A stretch of 59,889 nt of DNA from Methylobacterium terricola. GTDB lineage: Bacteria > Pseudomonadota > Alphaproteobacteria > Rhizobiales > Beijerinckiaceae. The first letter of the stretch is position 1. Each line of letters begins with the position of its first letter. The stretch lies in NCBI RefSeq assembly GCF_006151805.1, contig NZ_VDDA01000025.1, positions 1 to 59,889 on the forward strand. The letters are read 5' to 3'. This document shows positions 1-8,385 of this stretch, piece after piece. The notes beneath the pieces are model-generated. The model saw nothing but the letters and a program-made list of their open reading frames with translations, was not told the DNA's origin and ran no database searches. The position numbers and the translations under genes are program-made.

Positions 1-354
<354 letters not shown>

Positions 355-672
355 GAAGAGCTGATCAAAGCTGATCACAACATAAACGGAGGCTCACAAC
401 CGATCGGCGTTTCCACCAAATCGTGTGAGCACCGAAACGTCAGACCAGCATCATCCTACTCACGACCAGACCCGAAGGCCCGATCCGCAGGGACGACGCC
501 GTCCACGCTTCTCTTTCTCGTATGCACTTGTCAAAGAGCGGCCCGGCCAAGACCGGGGTATCATCGGCGACGACAGGACCAGCGCCTGACCAAGGTCAGG
601 CTCGCTGGCCCAGACTGTCGAAGAGATAGTTCAGCGCCCGGTCCGCTGTCGCGGCCGGCGCCGATGGGTGGT
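355..672 (-). other. rRNA operon leader region
   Basis: This is the transcribed leader between the predicted rRNA promoter and the 16S 5' end, without a credible protein gene. It contains a boxA-like antitermination signal (529-540) and a small hairpin (586-601, arms CCTGAC/GTCAGG around a 4-nt loop). The purine-rich stretch just downstream of boxA is typical of alphaproteobacterial rRNA leaders and is probably part of the processing stem. Confidence 0.7.
529..540 (-). promoter_or_regulatory. boxA-like antitermination signal in the rRNA leader
   Basis: On the minus strand the sequence reads GCTCTTTGACA, close to the boxA element (E. coli TGCTCTTTAACA) bound by NusB/S10 during rRNA transcription. 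It lies about 175 nt before the 16S 5' end, the expected place for a leader boxA. Assignment is by motif and position only. Confidence 0.65.
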
Positions 673-701
673 CGTATAGGCCCCCGATTTCGGCCCGTCA
701 A
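673..701 (-). promoter_or_regulatory. Predicted sigma-70 promoter of the rRNA operon
   Basis: On the minus strand a -35 TTGACG (696-701) and a -10 TATACG (673-678) are separated by exactly 17 nt. It points toward the 16S gene about 320 nt upstream of its 5' end. This is the best sigma-70 match in the 660-bp gap between 16S and mucR. Confidence 0.75.
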
Positions 702-1016
702 CCGGTTTGTGAAACCCTCGCGACAAAGCCCCTGCCCGTCCGCTTGCCGACCTCTCCCCTCCCCTCTCACGCGAACCGACGGATAGCCGGATCGCGCGTG
801 TCCGCACTCCTTCCCGACGCGGCTCTAACAAACATGCATTCCCTGTATTACGCTGACGCATGGAAGACGTCAGCCTTCGGACGGCGCAGATTCGCGACAC
901 CCGTCGCGCGCAACCTTGTTTCGCGAGTGTAATTCTGTCGCATTCGCAAAAAGAAACGTTGACCCGCGGCGTGTTAAGCCGCATGGGGCTGCCACTCTGC
1001 CATCGGAGCCAATGAA

Positions 1017-1421
1017 ATGCTGGACCAAGACCAAGAAACCAACCTGATTGAACGCGCCGCCGATATCGTGTCGGCCTACGTGTCCAACAACTCTGTCCCG
1101 CTCGCCGATCTGCCGGCGCTGATCAACGCGGTGCACCAGTCACTGAGCCGACTCGGCGGCGCGGAGCCGGTCGAGGCCGAGAAGCCGGTCCCGCTGATGC
1201 CGGTCAAGAAGACGGTGACCCCGGACTACCTGATCAGCCTCGAGGACGGAAAGCAGTACAAGTCGCTGAAGCGCCACCTGTCGACCCGCGGGCTCACCCC
1301 CGAGGAATACCGCCGCAAGTGGGGCCTGCCGCACGACTACCCGATGGTCGCGGCCAACTACGCCGCCCAGCGGTCCGAGCTCGCCAAGAACAGCGGCCTC
1401 GGCCGGCGCCGCAGCGCCTGA
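1017..1421 (+). CDS. mucR: MucR/Ros-family transcriptional regulator (zinc-ligand-poor)
   Basis: This 134-aa protein matches the MucR/Ros family of alphaproteobacterial regulators, which bind AT-rich DNA and control exopolysaccharide, motility and cell-cycle genes. The family core is clear around residues 70-105 (KSLKRHL, LTPEEYRRKWGLP). In Ros the zinc finger is C-x2-C...H...H. Here the two Cys positions are Ser74 and Asp77, His87 is kept and the last His is lost, so zinc binding is unlikely. Zinc-less homologues are known in the family. The ATG at 1017 gives the normal length. A second ATG at 1012 is out of frame. It stands alone, transcribed away from the rRNA operon, and ends at a strong hairpin shared with lon. 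Confidence 0.93.
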   Translation: MLDQDQETNLIERAADIVSAYVSNNSVPLADLPALINAVHQSLSRLGGAEPVEAEKPVPLMPVKKTVTPDYLISLEDGKQYKSLKRHLSTRGLTPEEYRRKWGLPHDYPMVAANYAAQRSELAKNSGLGRRRSA

Positions 1422-1447
1422 ACCCACGGGCGTTCCTTCGCAACGAA

Positions 1448-1481
1448 GAAGGCCCCCGGACCTCGCGGTCCGGGGGCCTTC
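1448..1481. terminator. Bidirectional terminator between mucR and lon
   Basis: A perfect 15-bp GC-rich stem (arms 1448-1462 and 1467-1481) with a TCGC loop lies between the convergent mucR and lon genes. It can act on both strands. The purine/pyrimidine flanks (GAAGAAGG / CCTTCTCG) give a weak U-tract. Confidence 0.85.
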
Positions 1482-1508
1482 TCGCATTACGGTGACGAGT
1501 GGCGCGGC

Positions 1509-3932
1509 TTAATGCGCCACCACCCCCGACGCGTCGTCCTCGGTGCGCGCCGGAGCCGCCTTCGGCAGCGGCTCATCCCAGTCGATCGCCTCGGGCATGC
1601 GGATCAACGCCCGCTCGAGAACCTGGTCCATGCGCGACACGGGGAAGATCTCGAGCCCGTTCTTCACACTGGCCGGGATGTCCACCAGATCCTTGGCGTT
1701 CTCCTCCGGGATCAGCACGATCTTGATGCCGCCCCGCAGAGCCGCCAGCAGCTTCTCCTTGAGACCGCCGATCGGCAGCACCCGTCCACGCAGGGTGACC
1801 TCGCCGGTCATGGCGATGTCGCGGCGCACCGGAATGCCGGTGATGACCGAGACGATCGCCGTCGCCATGGCGATACCGGCCGAGGGCCCGTCCTTCGGGG
1901 TCGCCCCCTCCGGCACGTGGACGTGGATGTCCCGGCGCTCGAACAGCGGTGGCTCGACACCGAAGTCGACGGCCCGCGAACGGACGTAGGACGCCGCCGC
2001 GGAGATCGACTCCTTCATCACGTCGCGCAGGTTGCCGGTCACCGTCATCTTGCCCTTGCCGGGCATCATGACGCCTTCGATCGTGAGCAGCTCGCCGCCG
2101 ACCTCGGTCCAGGCCAAGCCGGTGACGACGCCGACCTGATCGTCGGTCTCGACCTCGCCGTAGCGGAACTTCGCCGGACCGAGGAAGGTATCGAGGTTGT
2201 CGGCCGAGACCGTCACGCTCTTCACCCCCGAGATCAGGATCTCCTTCACCGCCTTGCGGATCAGGTTCGAGATCTCGCGCTCCAGGTTCCGCACGCCCGC
2301 CTCGCGGGTGTAGCGGCGGATCAGGAGCATCAGGCCGTCATCGGTGATCGACCACTCGTTGGTGTCGAGACCGTGCTTCTTCAGCGCGCCCGGCATCAGG
2401 TGCTTGCGCGCGATCTCGACCTTCTCCTCCTCGGTGTAGCCGGCGATGCGGATCACCTCCATCCGGTCCAGGAGGGCCGGCGGGATGTTGAGGGTGTTGG
2501 CCGTGGTCACGAACATCACGTTCGACAGGTCGTAATCGACCTCGAGGTAATGGTCGTTGAAGGTCGCGTTCTGCTCGGGATCTAGCACCTCGAGGAGCGC
2601 CGCGGACGGATCGCCGCGGAAGTCCATGCCCATCTTGTCGATCTCGTCGAGCAGGATGAGCGGGTTCGAGGTCTTGGCCTTGCGCATCGACTGCACGATC
2701 TTGCCGGGCATCGAGCCGATATAGGTCCGGCGGTGACCGCGGATCTCGGCCTCGTCACGCACGCCGCCGAGCGACATGCGGACGAACTCGCGACCCGTGG
2801 CCTTGGCGATCGACTTGCCGAGCGAGGTCTTGCCGACGCCGGGAGGTCCGACGAGGCACAGGATCGGACCGGTGAGCTTGTTGGCGCGCTGCTGCACCGC
2901 CAGGTACTCGACGATCCGCTCCTTGACCTTGTCGAGACCGAAATGATCGGAATCGAGCATGGCCTGCGCGCCGGGTAGGTCCTTCTTGATCTTCGAGCGC
3001 TTGCCCCACGGGATGCCGAGCATCCAGTCGAGGTAGTTGCGCACGACCGTCGCCTCGGCCGACATCGGCGACATCTGACGCAGCTTCTTCAGCTCGGCCA
3101 GCGCCTTGTCCCGCGCCTCCTTCGACAGCTTGGTCTTCTCGATCTTGTCCTCGAGCTCGGCCAGCTCGTCGCGGCCGTCCTCGTCGCCGAGTTCCTTCTG
3201 AATGGCCTTCATCTGCTCATTCAGGTAGTACTCGCGCTGGGTCTTCTCCATCTGCCGCTTGACGCGGGTCCGGATGCGCTTCTCGACCTGCAGCACCGAG
3301 ATCTCGCTCTCCATCAGCGAGAGCACGCGCTCCAGCCGCTGGGCGACGGTCGGGATCTCGAGGATCGCCTGCTTGTCGGAGATCTTGACCGCGAGGTGCG
3401 AGGCGACCGTGTCGGCGAGCTTCGAGGGCTCGTCGATCTGGATCACCGCCGACACTACCTCGGGCGAGATCTTCTTGTTGAGCTTGACGTAGTTCTCGAA
3501 CTCCGAGATCACCGAGCGGGCGAGCGCCTCGGCCTCGATCTTGTCGCCGAGATCGTTCGGCAGCACCTCGGCGTCGGCGGCGTAGTACTCGTCCGAGCGG
3601 ACGAAATCCTGGATCTTGGCCCGGCCGCCGCCCTCGACCAGCACCTTCACGGTGCCGTCGGGAAGCTTGAGCAGCTGCAGGACGCTGGCCAGCGTGCCGA
3701 TGGTGTAGATCGCGTCGGTGGCCGGGTCGTCGTCGGTGGCGTTGACCTGGGTGGCGAGCAGGATGTGCCGGTCGGTGCGGACCGCCTCCTCGAGCGCACG
3801 GATCGACTTCTCGCGGCCGACGAAGAGCGGCACGATCATGTGCGGGAAGACCACGATGTCGCGCAGCGGCAGGACCGCGTAGGTCCCGGTCGAGCCGGGG
3901 ACGACGGGCTGGCGCGATTTCGGCTGGGTCAT
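1509..3932 (-). CDS. lon: ATP-dependent protease La (Lon)
   Basis: Cytosolic AAA+ serine protease that degrades misfolded and specific regulatory proteins; 807 aa, normal for LonA. The N-terminal substrate domain begins with VLPLRDIVVFPHMIVPLFVG. Walker A is GPPGVGKT (about residue 360), Walker B LILLDEID, and the catalytic Ser sits in PKDGPSAG (about 680) with the Lys of the dyad about 43 residues later. The reading frame is open further upstream to 4076, but the ATG at 3932 is chosen because AAGGAAG lies just before it and homology begins there. It follows clpX on the same strand with a 300-bp gap holding a hairpin, so it probably has its own promoter. Confidence 0.97.
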   Translation of the reverse strand: MTQPKSRQPVVPGSTGTYAVLPLRDIVVFPHMIVPLFVGREKSIRALEEAVRTDRHILLATQVNATDDDPATDAIYTIGTLASVLQLLKLPDGTVKVLVEGGGRAKIQDFVRSDEYYAADAEVLPNDLGDKIEAEALARSVISEFENYVKLNKKISPEVVSAVIQIDEPSKLADTVASHLAVKISDKQAILEIPTVAQRLERVLSLMESEISVLQVEKRIRTRVKRQMEKTQREYYLNEQMKAIQKELGDEDGRDELAELEDKIEKTKLSKEARDKALAELKKLRQMSPMSAEATVVRNYLDWMLGIPWGKRSKIKKDLPGAQAMLDSDHFGLDKVKERIVEYLAVQQRANKLTGPILCLVGPPGVGKTSLGKSIAKATGREFVRMSLGGVRDEAEIRGHRRTYIGSMPGKIVQSMRKAKTSNPLILLDEIDKMGMDFRGDPSAALLEVLDPEQNATFNDHYLEVDYDLSNVMFVTTANTLNIPPALLDRMEVIRIAGYTEEEKVEIARKHLMPGALKKHGLDTNEWSITDDGLMLLIRRYTREAGVRNLEREISNLIRKAVKEILISGVKSVTVSADNLDTFLGPAKFRYGEVETDDQVGVVTGLAWTEVGGELLTIEGVMMPGKGKMTVTGNLRDVMKESISAAASYVRSRAVDFGVEPPLFERRDIHVHVPEGATPKDGPSAGIAMATAIVSVITGIPVRRDIAMTGEVTLRGRVLPIGGLKEKLLAALRGGIKIVLIPEENAKDLVDIPASVKNGLEIFPVSRMDQVLERALIRMPEAIDWDEPLPKAAPARTEDDASGVVAH

Positions 3933-4185
3933 TGACTGACTTCCTTGTGTGGTGACGCCCAGGTCCCTCCCCTCACGGGGACAAGCAGGAGGAACTTTGG
4001 GGGCCGACCGGGCCGCGGGGGTCGGAAACGAGGAGAGCGGCCGGTTCGCGGCACCGCACCTCGTTTCGGTGAGCATGCGGCCGTCGCGTCGACTCTCAGG
4101 TGGCCCCTCCGGATGCCGCTTTCAAGCACCGTGCCACTTCGGTCTCTGGGGTCACCCGGAGCCGCCATCCGGGCCGCTCTCGCGA

Positions 4186-4216
4186 GAGAGGCCGCCGTTC
4201 GTCACGGCGGCCTCTC
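4186..4216 (-). terminator. Hairpin terminator after clpX
   Basis: A perfect 13-bp inverted repeat (GAGAGGCCGCCGT / ACGGCGGCCTCTC, loop TCGTC) starts 14 nt past the clpX stop codon. No long U-run follows, as is common in high-GC genomes. It would uncouple clpX from lon. Confidence 0.7.
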
Positions 4217-4229
4217 GGGGGTCACGTCG

Positions 4230-5501
4230 TCAGGCGCTGGCGCTCGCCGGTGCGTCCTTGCCGCGGTCGCCGTGGATGTAGAGCGGCCGCGACTTGCCAT
4301 CGACGACCTCCGGCCCGATCACCACCTGCTCGACCGAATCGAGGCCCGGCAGGTCGTACATCGTCTCGAGCAGAATGCTCTCCAGGATCGAGCGCAGGCC
4401 GCGAGCGCCGGTCTTGCGCTCGATCGCCTTGCGGGCGACGAGGCTCAGAGCCTCTTCCTGGAACGTCAGATCGACGTTCTCCATCTCGAACAGGCGCTGG
4501 TACTGCTTGACCAGCGCGTTCTTCGGCTCCTGGAGGATCCGCTTCAGCGCGGTCTCGTCGAGATCCTCGAGGGTCGCCAGGACCGGGAGACGGCCGACGA
4601 ATTCGGGGATGAGGCCGAACTTGAGCAGGTCCTCGGGCTCGACGTTGCGGAAGATCTCGCCGGTGCGGCGGTCGTCCGGGGCCTGGACGGTGGCGCCGAA
4701 GCCGATGGAGGTTCCCTTGCCGCGGGCCGAGATGATCCGCTCCAGCCCCGCGAAGGCGCCGCCGCAGATGAACAGGATGTTGGTCGTGTCGACCTGCAGG
4801 AATTCCTGCTGCGGGTGCTTGCGACCGCCCTGCGGCGGCACGCTGGCGACCGTCCCCTCCATGATCTTCAGCAGGGCCTGCTGCACGCCCTCGCCCGACA
4901 CGTCGCGGGTGATCGACGGGTTGTCGGACTTGCGGGAGATCTTGTCGATCTCGTCGATGTAGACGATGCCGCGCTGCGCCCGCTCGACGTTGTAGTCGGA
5001 GGCCTGGAGCAGCTTGAGGATGATGTTCTCGACGTCCTCGCCGACGTAACCGGCCTCGGTCAGCGTCGTCGCGTCGGCCATCGTGAACGGCACGTCGAGG
5101 ATGCGCGCCAGGGTCTGGGCCAACAGAGTCTTGCCCGATCCGGTCGGACCGATCAGCAGAATGTTGGACTTCGCCAGCTCGACGTCGTTGTGCTTGGTCG
5201 CGTGCGCCAGGCGCTTGTAGTGGTTGTGCACAGCCACCGACAGGACCTTCTTGGCAAAGTCCTGCCCGATGACGTAATCATCGAGGACCCGCCGAATTTC
5301 CTTCGGGGTCGGTACGCCGTCCCGCGACTTCACAAGCGAGGACTTCGATTCCTCGCGAATGATGTCCATGCACAGCTCGACGCACTCATCGCAGATGAAG
5401 ACGGTCGGGCCCGCGATCAGCTTGCGAACCTCGTGCTGGCTCTTGCCGCAGAACGAGCAGTACAGCGTGCTCTTCGAGTCGTTGCCGCCAGCCTTGCTCA
5501 T
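4230..5501 (-). CDS. clpX: ATP-dependent Clp protease ATP-binding subunit ClpX
   Basis: AAA+ unfoldase that feeds substrates to ClpP; 423 aa. Features in order: N-terminal C4 zinc-binding domain (CSFC ... CDEC), Walker A GPTGSGKT, Walker B VYIDEIDK, and the IGF loop (SIGFGA) that docks on ClpP. The ATG at 5501 (protein starts MSKAGGNDSK) is preferred because GGAG lies 6 nt upstream. An in-frame TTG at 5513 would add four residues. It lies downstream of clpP on the same strand, separated by 300 bp with a terminator-like hairpin. In Caulobacter ClpXP degrades CtrA, which fits the other cell-cycle genes here (divK, pleD, gcrA), though that link is inference. Confidence 0.97.
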   Translation of the reverse strand: MSKAGGNDSKSTLYCSFCGKSQHEVRKLIAGPTVFICDECVELCMDIIREESKSSLVKSRDGVPTPKEIRRVLDDYVIGQDFAKKVLSVAVHNHYKRLAHATKHNDVELAKSNILLIGPTGSGKTLLAQTLARILDVPFTMADATTLTEAGYVGEDVENIILKLLQASDYNVERAQRGIVYIDEIDKISRKSDNPSITRDVSGEGVQQALLKIMEGTVASVPPQGGRKHPQQEFLQVDTTNILFICGGAFAGLERIISARGKGTSIGFGATVQAPDDRRTGEIFRNVEPEDLLKFGLIPEFVGRLPVLATLEDLDETALKRILQEPKNALVKQYQRLFEMENVDLTFQEEALSLVARKAIERKTGARGLRSILESILLETMYDLPGLDSVEQVVIGPEVVDGKSRPLYIHGDRGKDAPASASA

Positions 5502-5733
5502 ATGGGTCTCCAAGTCCCCGACCGGTCCCGCCCCGGGGACGCGACCGCATCGCTTTTAGATAGTGGCGCCCGGCTAAAGAAACAGTCACCGCCCCGAGCG
5601 GCCCGGGCGCCCGGTGCAGAATCGCGATGCAAACACGCAGCCACCTCCGGATCAATCCCACGGATGCGACAGGCTCCCGCCAAATGGCCGCATCGGGGCA
5701 TCCGCCTTCGGAGGACGATCACCGTCCCCCAGG

Positions 5734-5759
5734 GGAGGCCCCGCTCGCGCGGGACCTCC
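5734..5759 (-). terminator. Hairpin after clpP
   Basis: An 11-bp stem with one mismatch (GGAGGCCCCGC / GCGGGACCTCC, loop TCGC) lies about 45 nt past the clpP stop, read on the minus strand. It is a plausible intrinsic or partial terminator between clpP and clpX. Confidence 0.6.
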
Positions 5760-5803
5760 GGTGGTCGCGAGGCTTGCTGGCGCGTGGGCTCGCGCCGGCC
5801 CGG

Positions 5804-6433
5804 TCAGGCCTGCGCCGGAGCCTCGGCGCGCTTCTGGAGCACCTCGTCGATCAGGCCCCACTCCTTGGCCGCATCGGCGGTCATGAAGTTGTCGCGCTCC
5901 AGGCCCTGCTCGATGGCCTCGTACTCGCGGCCGGTGTGCTTCACGTAGATCTCGTTGAGGCGCCGCTTCAGGGCCTCGATCTCGCGGGCATGGATCAGGA
6001 TGTCGGTGGCCTGGCCCTGGAAGCCGCCGGAGGGCTGGTGCACCATGATCCGGGCGTTCGGGAGCGCGAAGCGGTGGCCCGCCTCGCCGGCGGCCAGCAG
6101 CAGCGAGCCCATCGACGCAGCCTGGCCGACGCAGAGCGTGGCGACCGGGCAGCGGATGAACTGCATCGTGTCGTAGATCGACAGGCCGGAGGTGACCACG
6201 CCGCCCGGCGAGTTGATGTAGAAGGAGATTTCCTTCTTGGGATTCTCCGCCTCGAGGAACAGCAGCTGTGCCACGATCAGCGACGCGGAATAGTCCTCGA
6301 CCGGGCCGGTCAGGAAGATGATGCGCTCGCGCAGCAGGCGCGAGTAGATGTCGAAGGCGCGCTCGCCGCGGCTCGACTGCTCGACCACCATGGGGACGAG
6401 CGCGCTGTTATAATACTCGACCGGATCTCTCAT
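5804..6433 (-). CDS. clpP: ATP-dependent Clp protease proteolytic subunit ClpP
   Basis: Tetradecameric serine protease partner of ClpX/ClpA; 209 aa, normal length. The catalytic triad is visible: Ser in GQAASMGSLLLAAG, His in MVHQPSGG, and Asp in the ERDNFM segment. The short sequence before SALVPMV is the usual processed propeptide. The start (MRDPVEYYN) agrees with alphaproteobacterial ClpP. It lies between tig and clpX, the conserved tig-clpP-clpX-lon order seen across Proteobacteria. Confidence 0.97.
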   Translation of the reverse strand: MRDPVEYYNSALVPMVVEQSSRGERAFDIYSRLLRERIIFLTGPVEDYSASLIVAQLLFLEAENPKKEISFYINSPGGVVTSGLSIYDTMQFIRCPVATLCVGQAASMGSLLLAAGEAGHRFALPNARIMVHQPSGGFQGQATDILIHAREIEALKRRLNEIYVKHTGREYEAIEQGLERDNFMTADAAKEWGLIDEVLQKRAEAPAQA

Positions 6434-6543
6434 CTCACTGGCCCTCTGAACGGAACCCGGCCGCCGCGGGCAGCCGGGGTAGCGGCGGAAACGTACGACC
6501 TCGCAGGCCCCGTCCCCGCCGCCCGTTCGGGACCGGACGAGGA

Positions 6544-7959
6544 TCAGGCCGGGTTGGACTCACCCGCGGGAGCGGCCTCGGCAGCCTTCGGCGCATCGGC
6601 CTTGGCCTCCTCGGCGTCGTCCTCGTCGGCGAACAGCGCCTCCTTGGAGACGGGCTCCTCGACCAGTTTCACCTGCCCGAGGACGTGGTCAACCACCTTT
6701 TCCTCGAACAGCGGGGCGCGCAGCTCGGCCAGCGCCTGCGGGGTCTTGCGATAGAAATCCCAGACCTGCTGCTCCTGGCCGGGGAACTGACGGACGCGGG
6801 CGATCAGGGCCTGATTCACCTCGTCGTCCGAGACCTTGATATCGGCGCTCTCGCCCGCCTGCGCAAGCACCAGGCCGAGGCGCACGCGGCGCTCGGCGAT
6901 CCGGCGGTACTCCTCGCGCGCCTTCTCCTCAGTGGTGTCCTCGTCCTCGAAGGTCTTGCCGCGGTTCTTCAGGTCCTGCTCGACCTGCGCCCACACGGCG
7001 GCGAACTCCTGGTGCACCAGGCTCGGGGGCAGCTCGAACGAGTAGCGGCTGTCGAGGGCGTCGAGGAGGCCCTTCTTCAGCTTCTGGCGCGAGGCCGCCT
7101 CGTATTCACGGCCCATGGTGGTGCGCACGGCGTCCTTGAGGGCGTCGAGCGAGTCCATGCCGAAGTTCTTGGCGAGCTCGTCGTTAATCTCGAGCTGGCC
7201 CGGGTACTTGATGGCCTTCACGGTCACGTCGAACTCGGCGTCCTTGCCGGCGAGGTGCTCGGCGCCGTAGGTCTCCGGGAAGGTGACCTTGACGAGGCGC
7301 TCGTCGCCGACGTGAGCGCCGAGGAGCTGGTCCTCGAAGCCCGGGATGAAGGTGTTCGAGCCGAGATCGAGGTTGATGTCCTCGCCGGTGCCGCCCTCGA
7401 ACGGGGTGCCGTCGATGCGGCCGGTGAAGTTGATGGTCAGGCGGTCGCCGGTCTCGGCGTACTGGCCCTCCATCCGGTCGTGGAACGGGCGGTTGGCCGA
7501 GGCCATGCGCTCGATCGTCTCGTTGATCTCCTCGTCGGAGGGGGTGACGACCTGCTTGGTCAGGCTCACGTCCGAGAGGTCGACGAGGTCGAAGCTCGGC
7601 ATCACCTCGAGGGCGATCTTGAAGGCGAGGTCGGCCTTGGCGTCGAGGGCCTTCTCGATCTCGTCCTTGTCCTCGGGCATCTGGACCTGAGGCTCGAGGG
7701 CGAGCTTGAGCTTGTTGTCCTCGACGATCTTCTGGTTGGCCTCGTTGACGGCGTTCTGGACGACGTCGGCCATCACGGAGCGGCCGTAGACCTTGCGCAG
7801 ATGGGCGACCGGCACCTTGCCCGGGCGGAAGCCCTTGAGCTGCACCTTGCCCTTGATCCCGTCGAGCTCGGTCGCGAGCCGGGTCTCCAGCTCGGCCGCC
7901 GGCAGGACCACCTGGTATTCGCGCTTCAGCCCCTCGGCCTTGGTCTCGGTCACCTGCAT
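6544..7959 (-). CDS. tig: Trigger factor (ribosome-associated chaperone and prolyl isomerase)
   Basis: 471-aa chaperone that binds ribosomal protein L23 at the tunnel exit and folds nascent chains. The N-terminal ribosome-binding signature is present (KGFRPGKVP, about residues 46-54), followed by the FKBP-type PPIase domain (about 160-245, with GDRLTINFTGRIDG) and the helical C-terminal domain. The tail is Ala/Glu-rich. The start is placed at the ATG at 7959 (MQVTETKAEG). Two upstream in-frame starts (ATG at 7968 and one at 7980) would add 3-7 residues, and the AAGG at about 7973 does not decide between them. First gene of the minus-strand tig-clpP-clpX-lon set. Confidence 0.95.
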   Translation of the reverse strand: MQVTETKAEGLKREYQVVLPAAELETRLATELDGIKGKVQLKGFRPGKVPVAHLRKVYGRSVMADVVQNAVNEANQKIVEDNKLKLALEPQVQMPEDKDEIEKALDAKADLAFKIALEVMPSFDLVDLSDVSLTKQVVTPSDEEINETIERMASANRPFHDRMEGQYAETGDRLTINFTGRIDGTPFEGGTGEDINLDLGSNTFIPGFEDQLLGAHVGDERLVKVTFPETYGAEHLAGKDAEFDVTVKAIKYPGQLEINDELAKNFGMDSLDALKDAVRTTMGREYEAASRQKLKKGLLDALDSRYSFELPPSLVHQEFAAVWAQVEQDLKNRGKTFEDEDTTEEKAREEYRRIAERRVRLGLVLAQAGESADIKVSDDEVNQALIARVRQFPGQEQQVWDFYRKTPQALAELRAPLFEEKVVDHVLGQVKLVEEPVSKEALFADEDDAEEAKADAPKAAEAAPAGESNPA

Positions 7960-8102
7960 CGTCGTCATTCCGCCTTGCACCTTCGAATCCGGCTTGGCTG
8001 CGGGCCCGGACGGCGCGGTGTTCGACGCCGTGCGACGGGACCGTCAGGACAAGGGGCCGGCACTGCTGCTTGAACCCAATCCGTCGTGTCGCCTGGCGGA
8101 TG

Positions 8103-8187
<85 letters not shown>

Positions 8188-8385
8188 GACGCTCTCGCCC
8201 GAGGCCTGACGCACCCGGGCGCGGCTCTATAGCATGGTGGATCGGTCACGCAGCAAGAATTTTGGGGGCCGCCTCGCCCCCGCCCCCGCCCCCGGCTACA
8301 AGGCTGTCCCCGATGCAGGGGGACTCTCCGGCGCCCGGCGTCCGAAGCCTGCCCAGAGATCCAAGATCCGTTGAAGCGAGGTGCC

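Noticed and set aside
3933..4076. N-terminal extension of Lon
   Set aside because: Adds 48 residues without homology, while AAGGAAG marks the ATG at 3932.
3945..5948. Very long plus-strand frame opposite clpX and its flanks
   Set aside because: Composition is the reverse reading of a high-GC gene; no ribosome site or family motif. clpX on the minus strand explains it.
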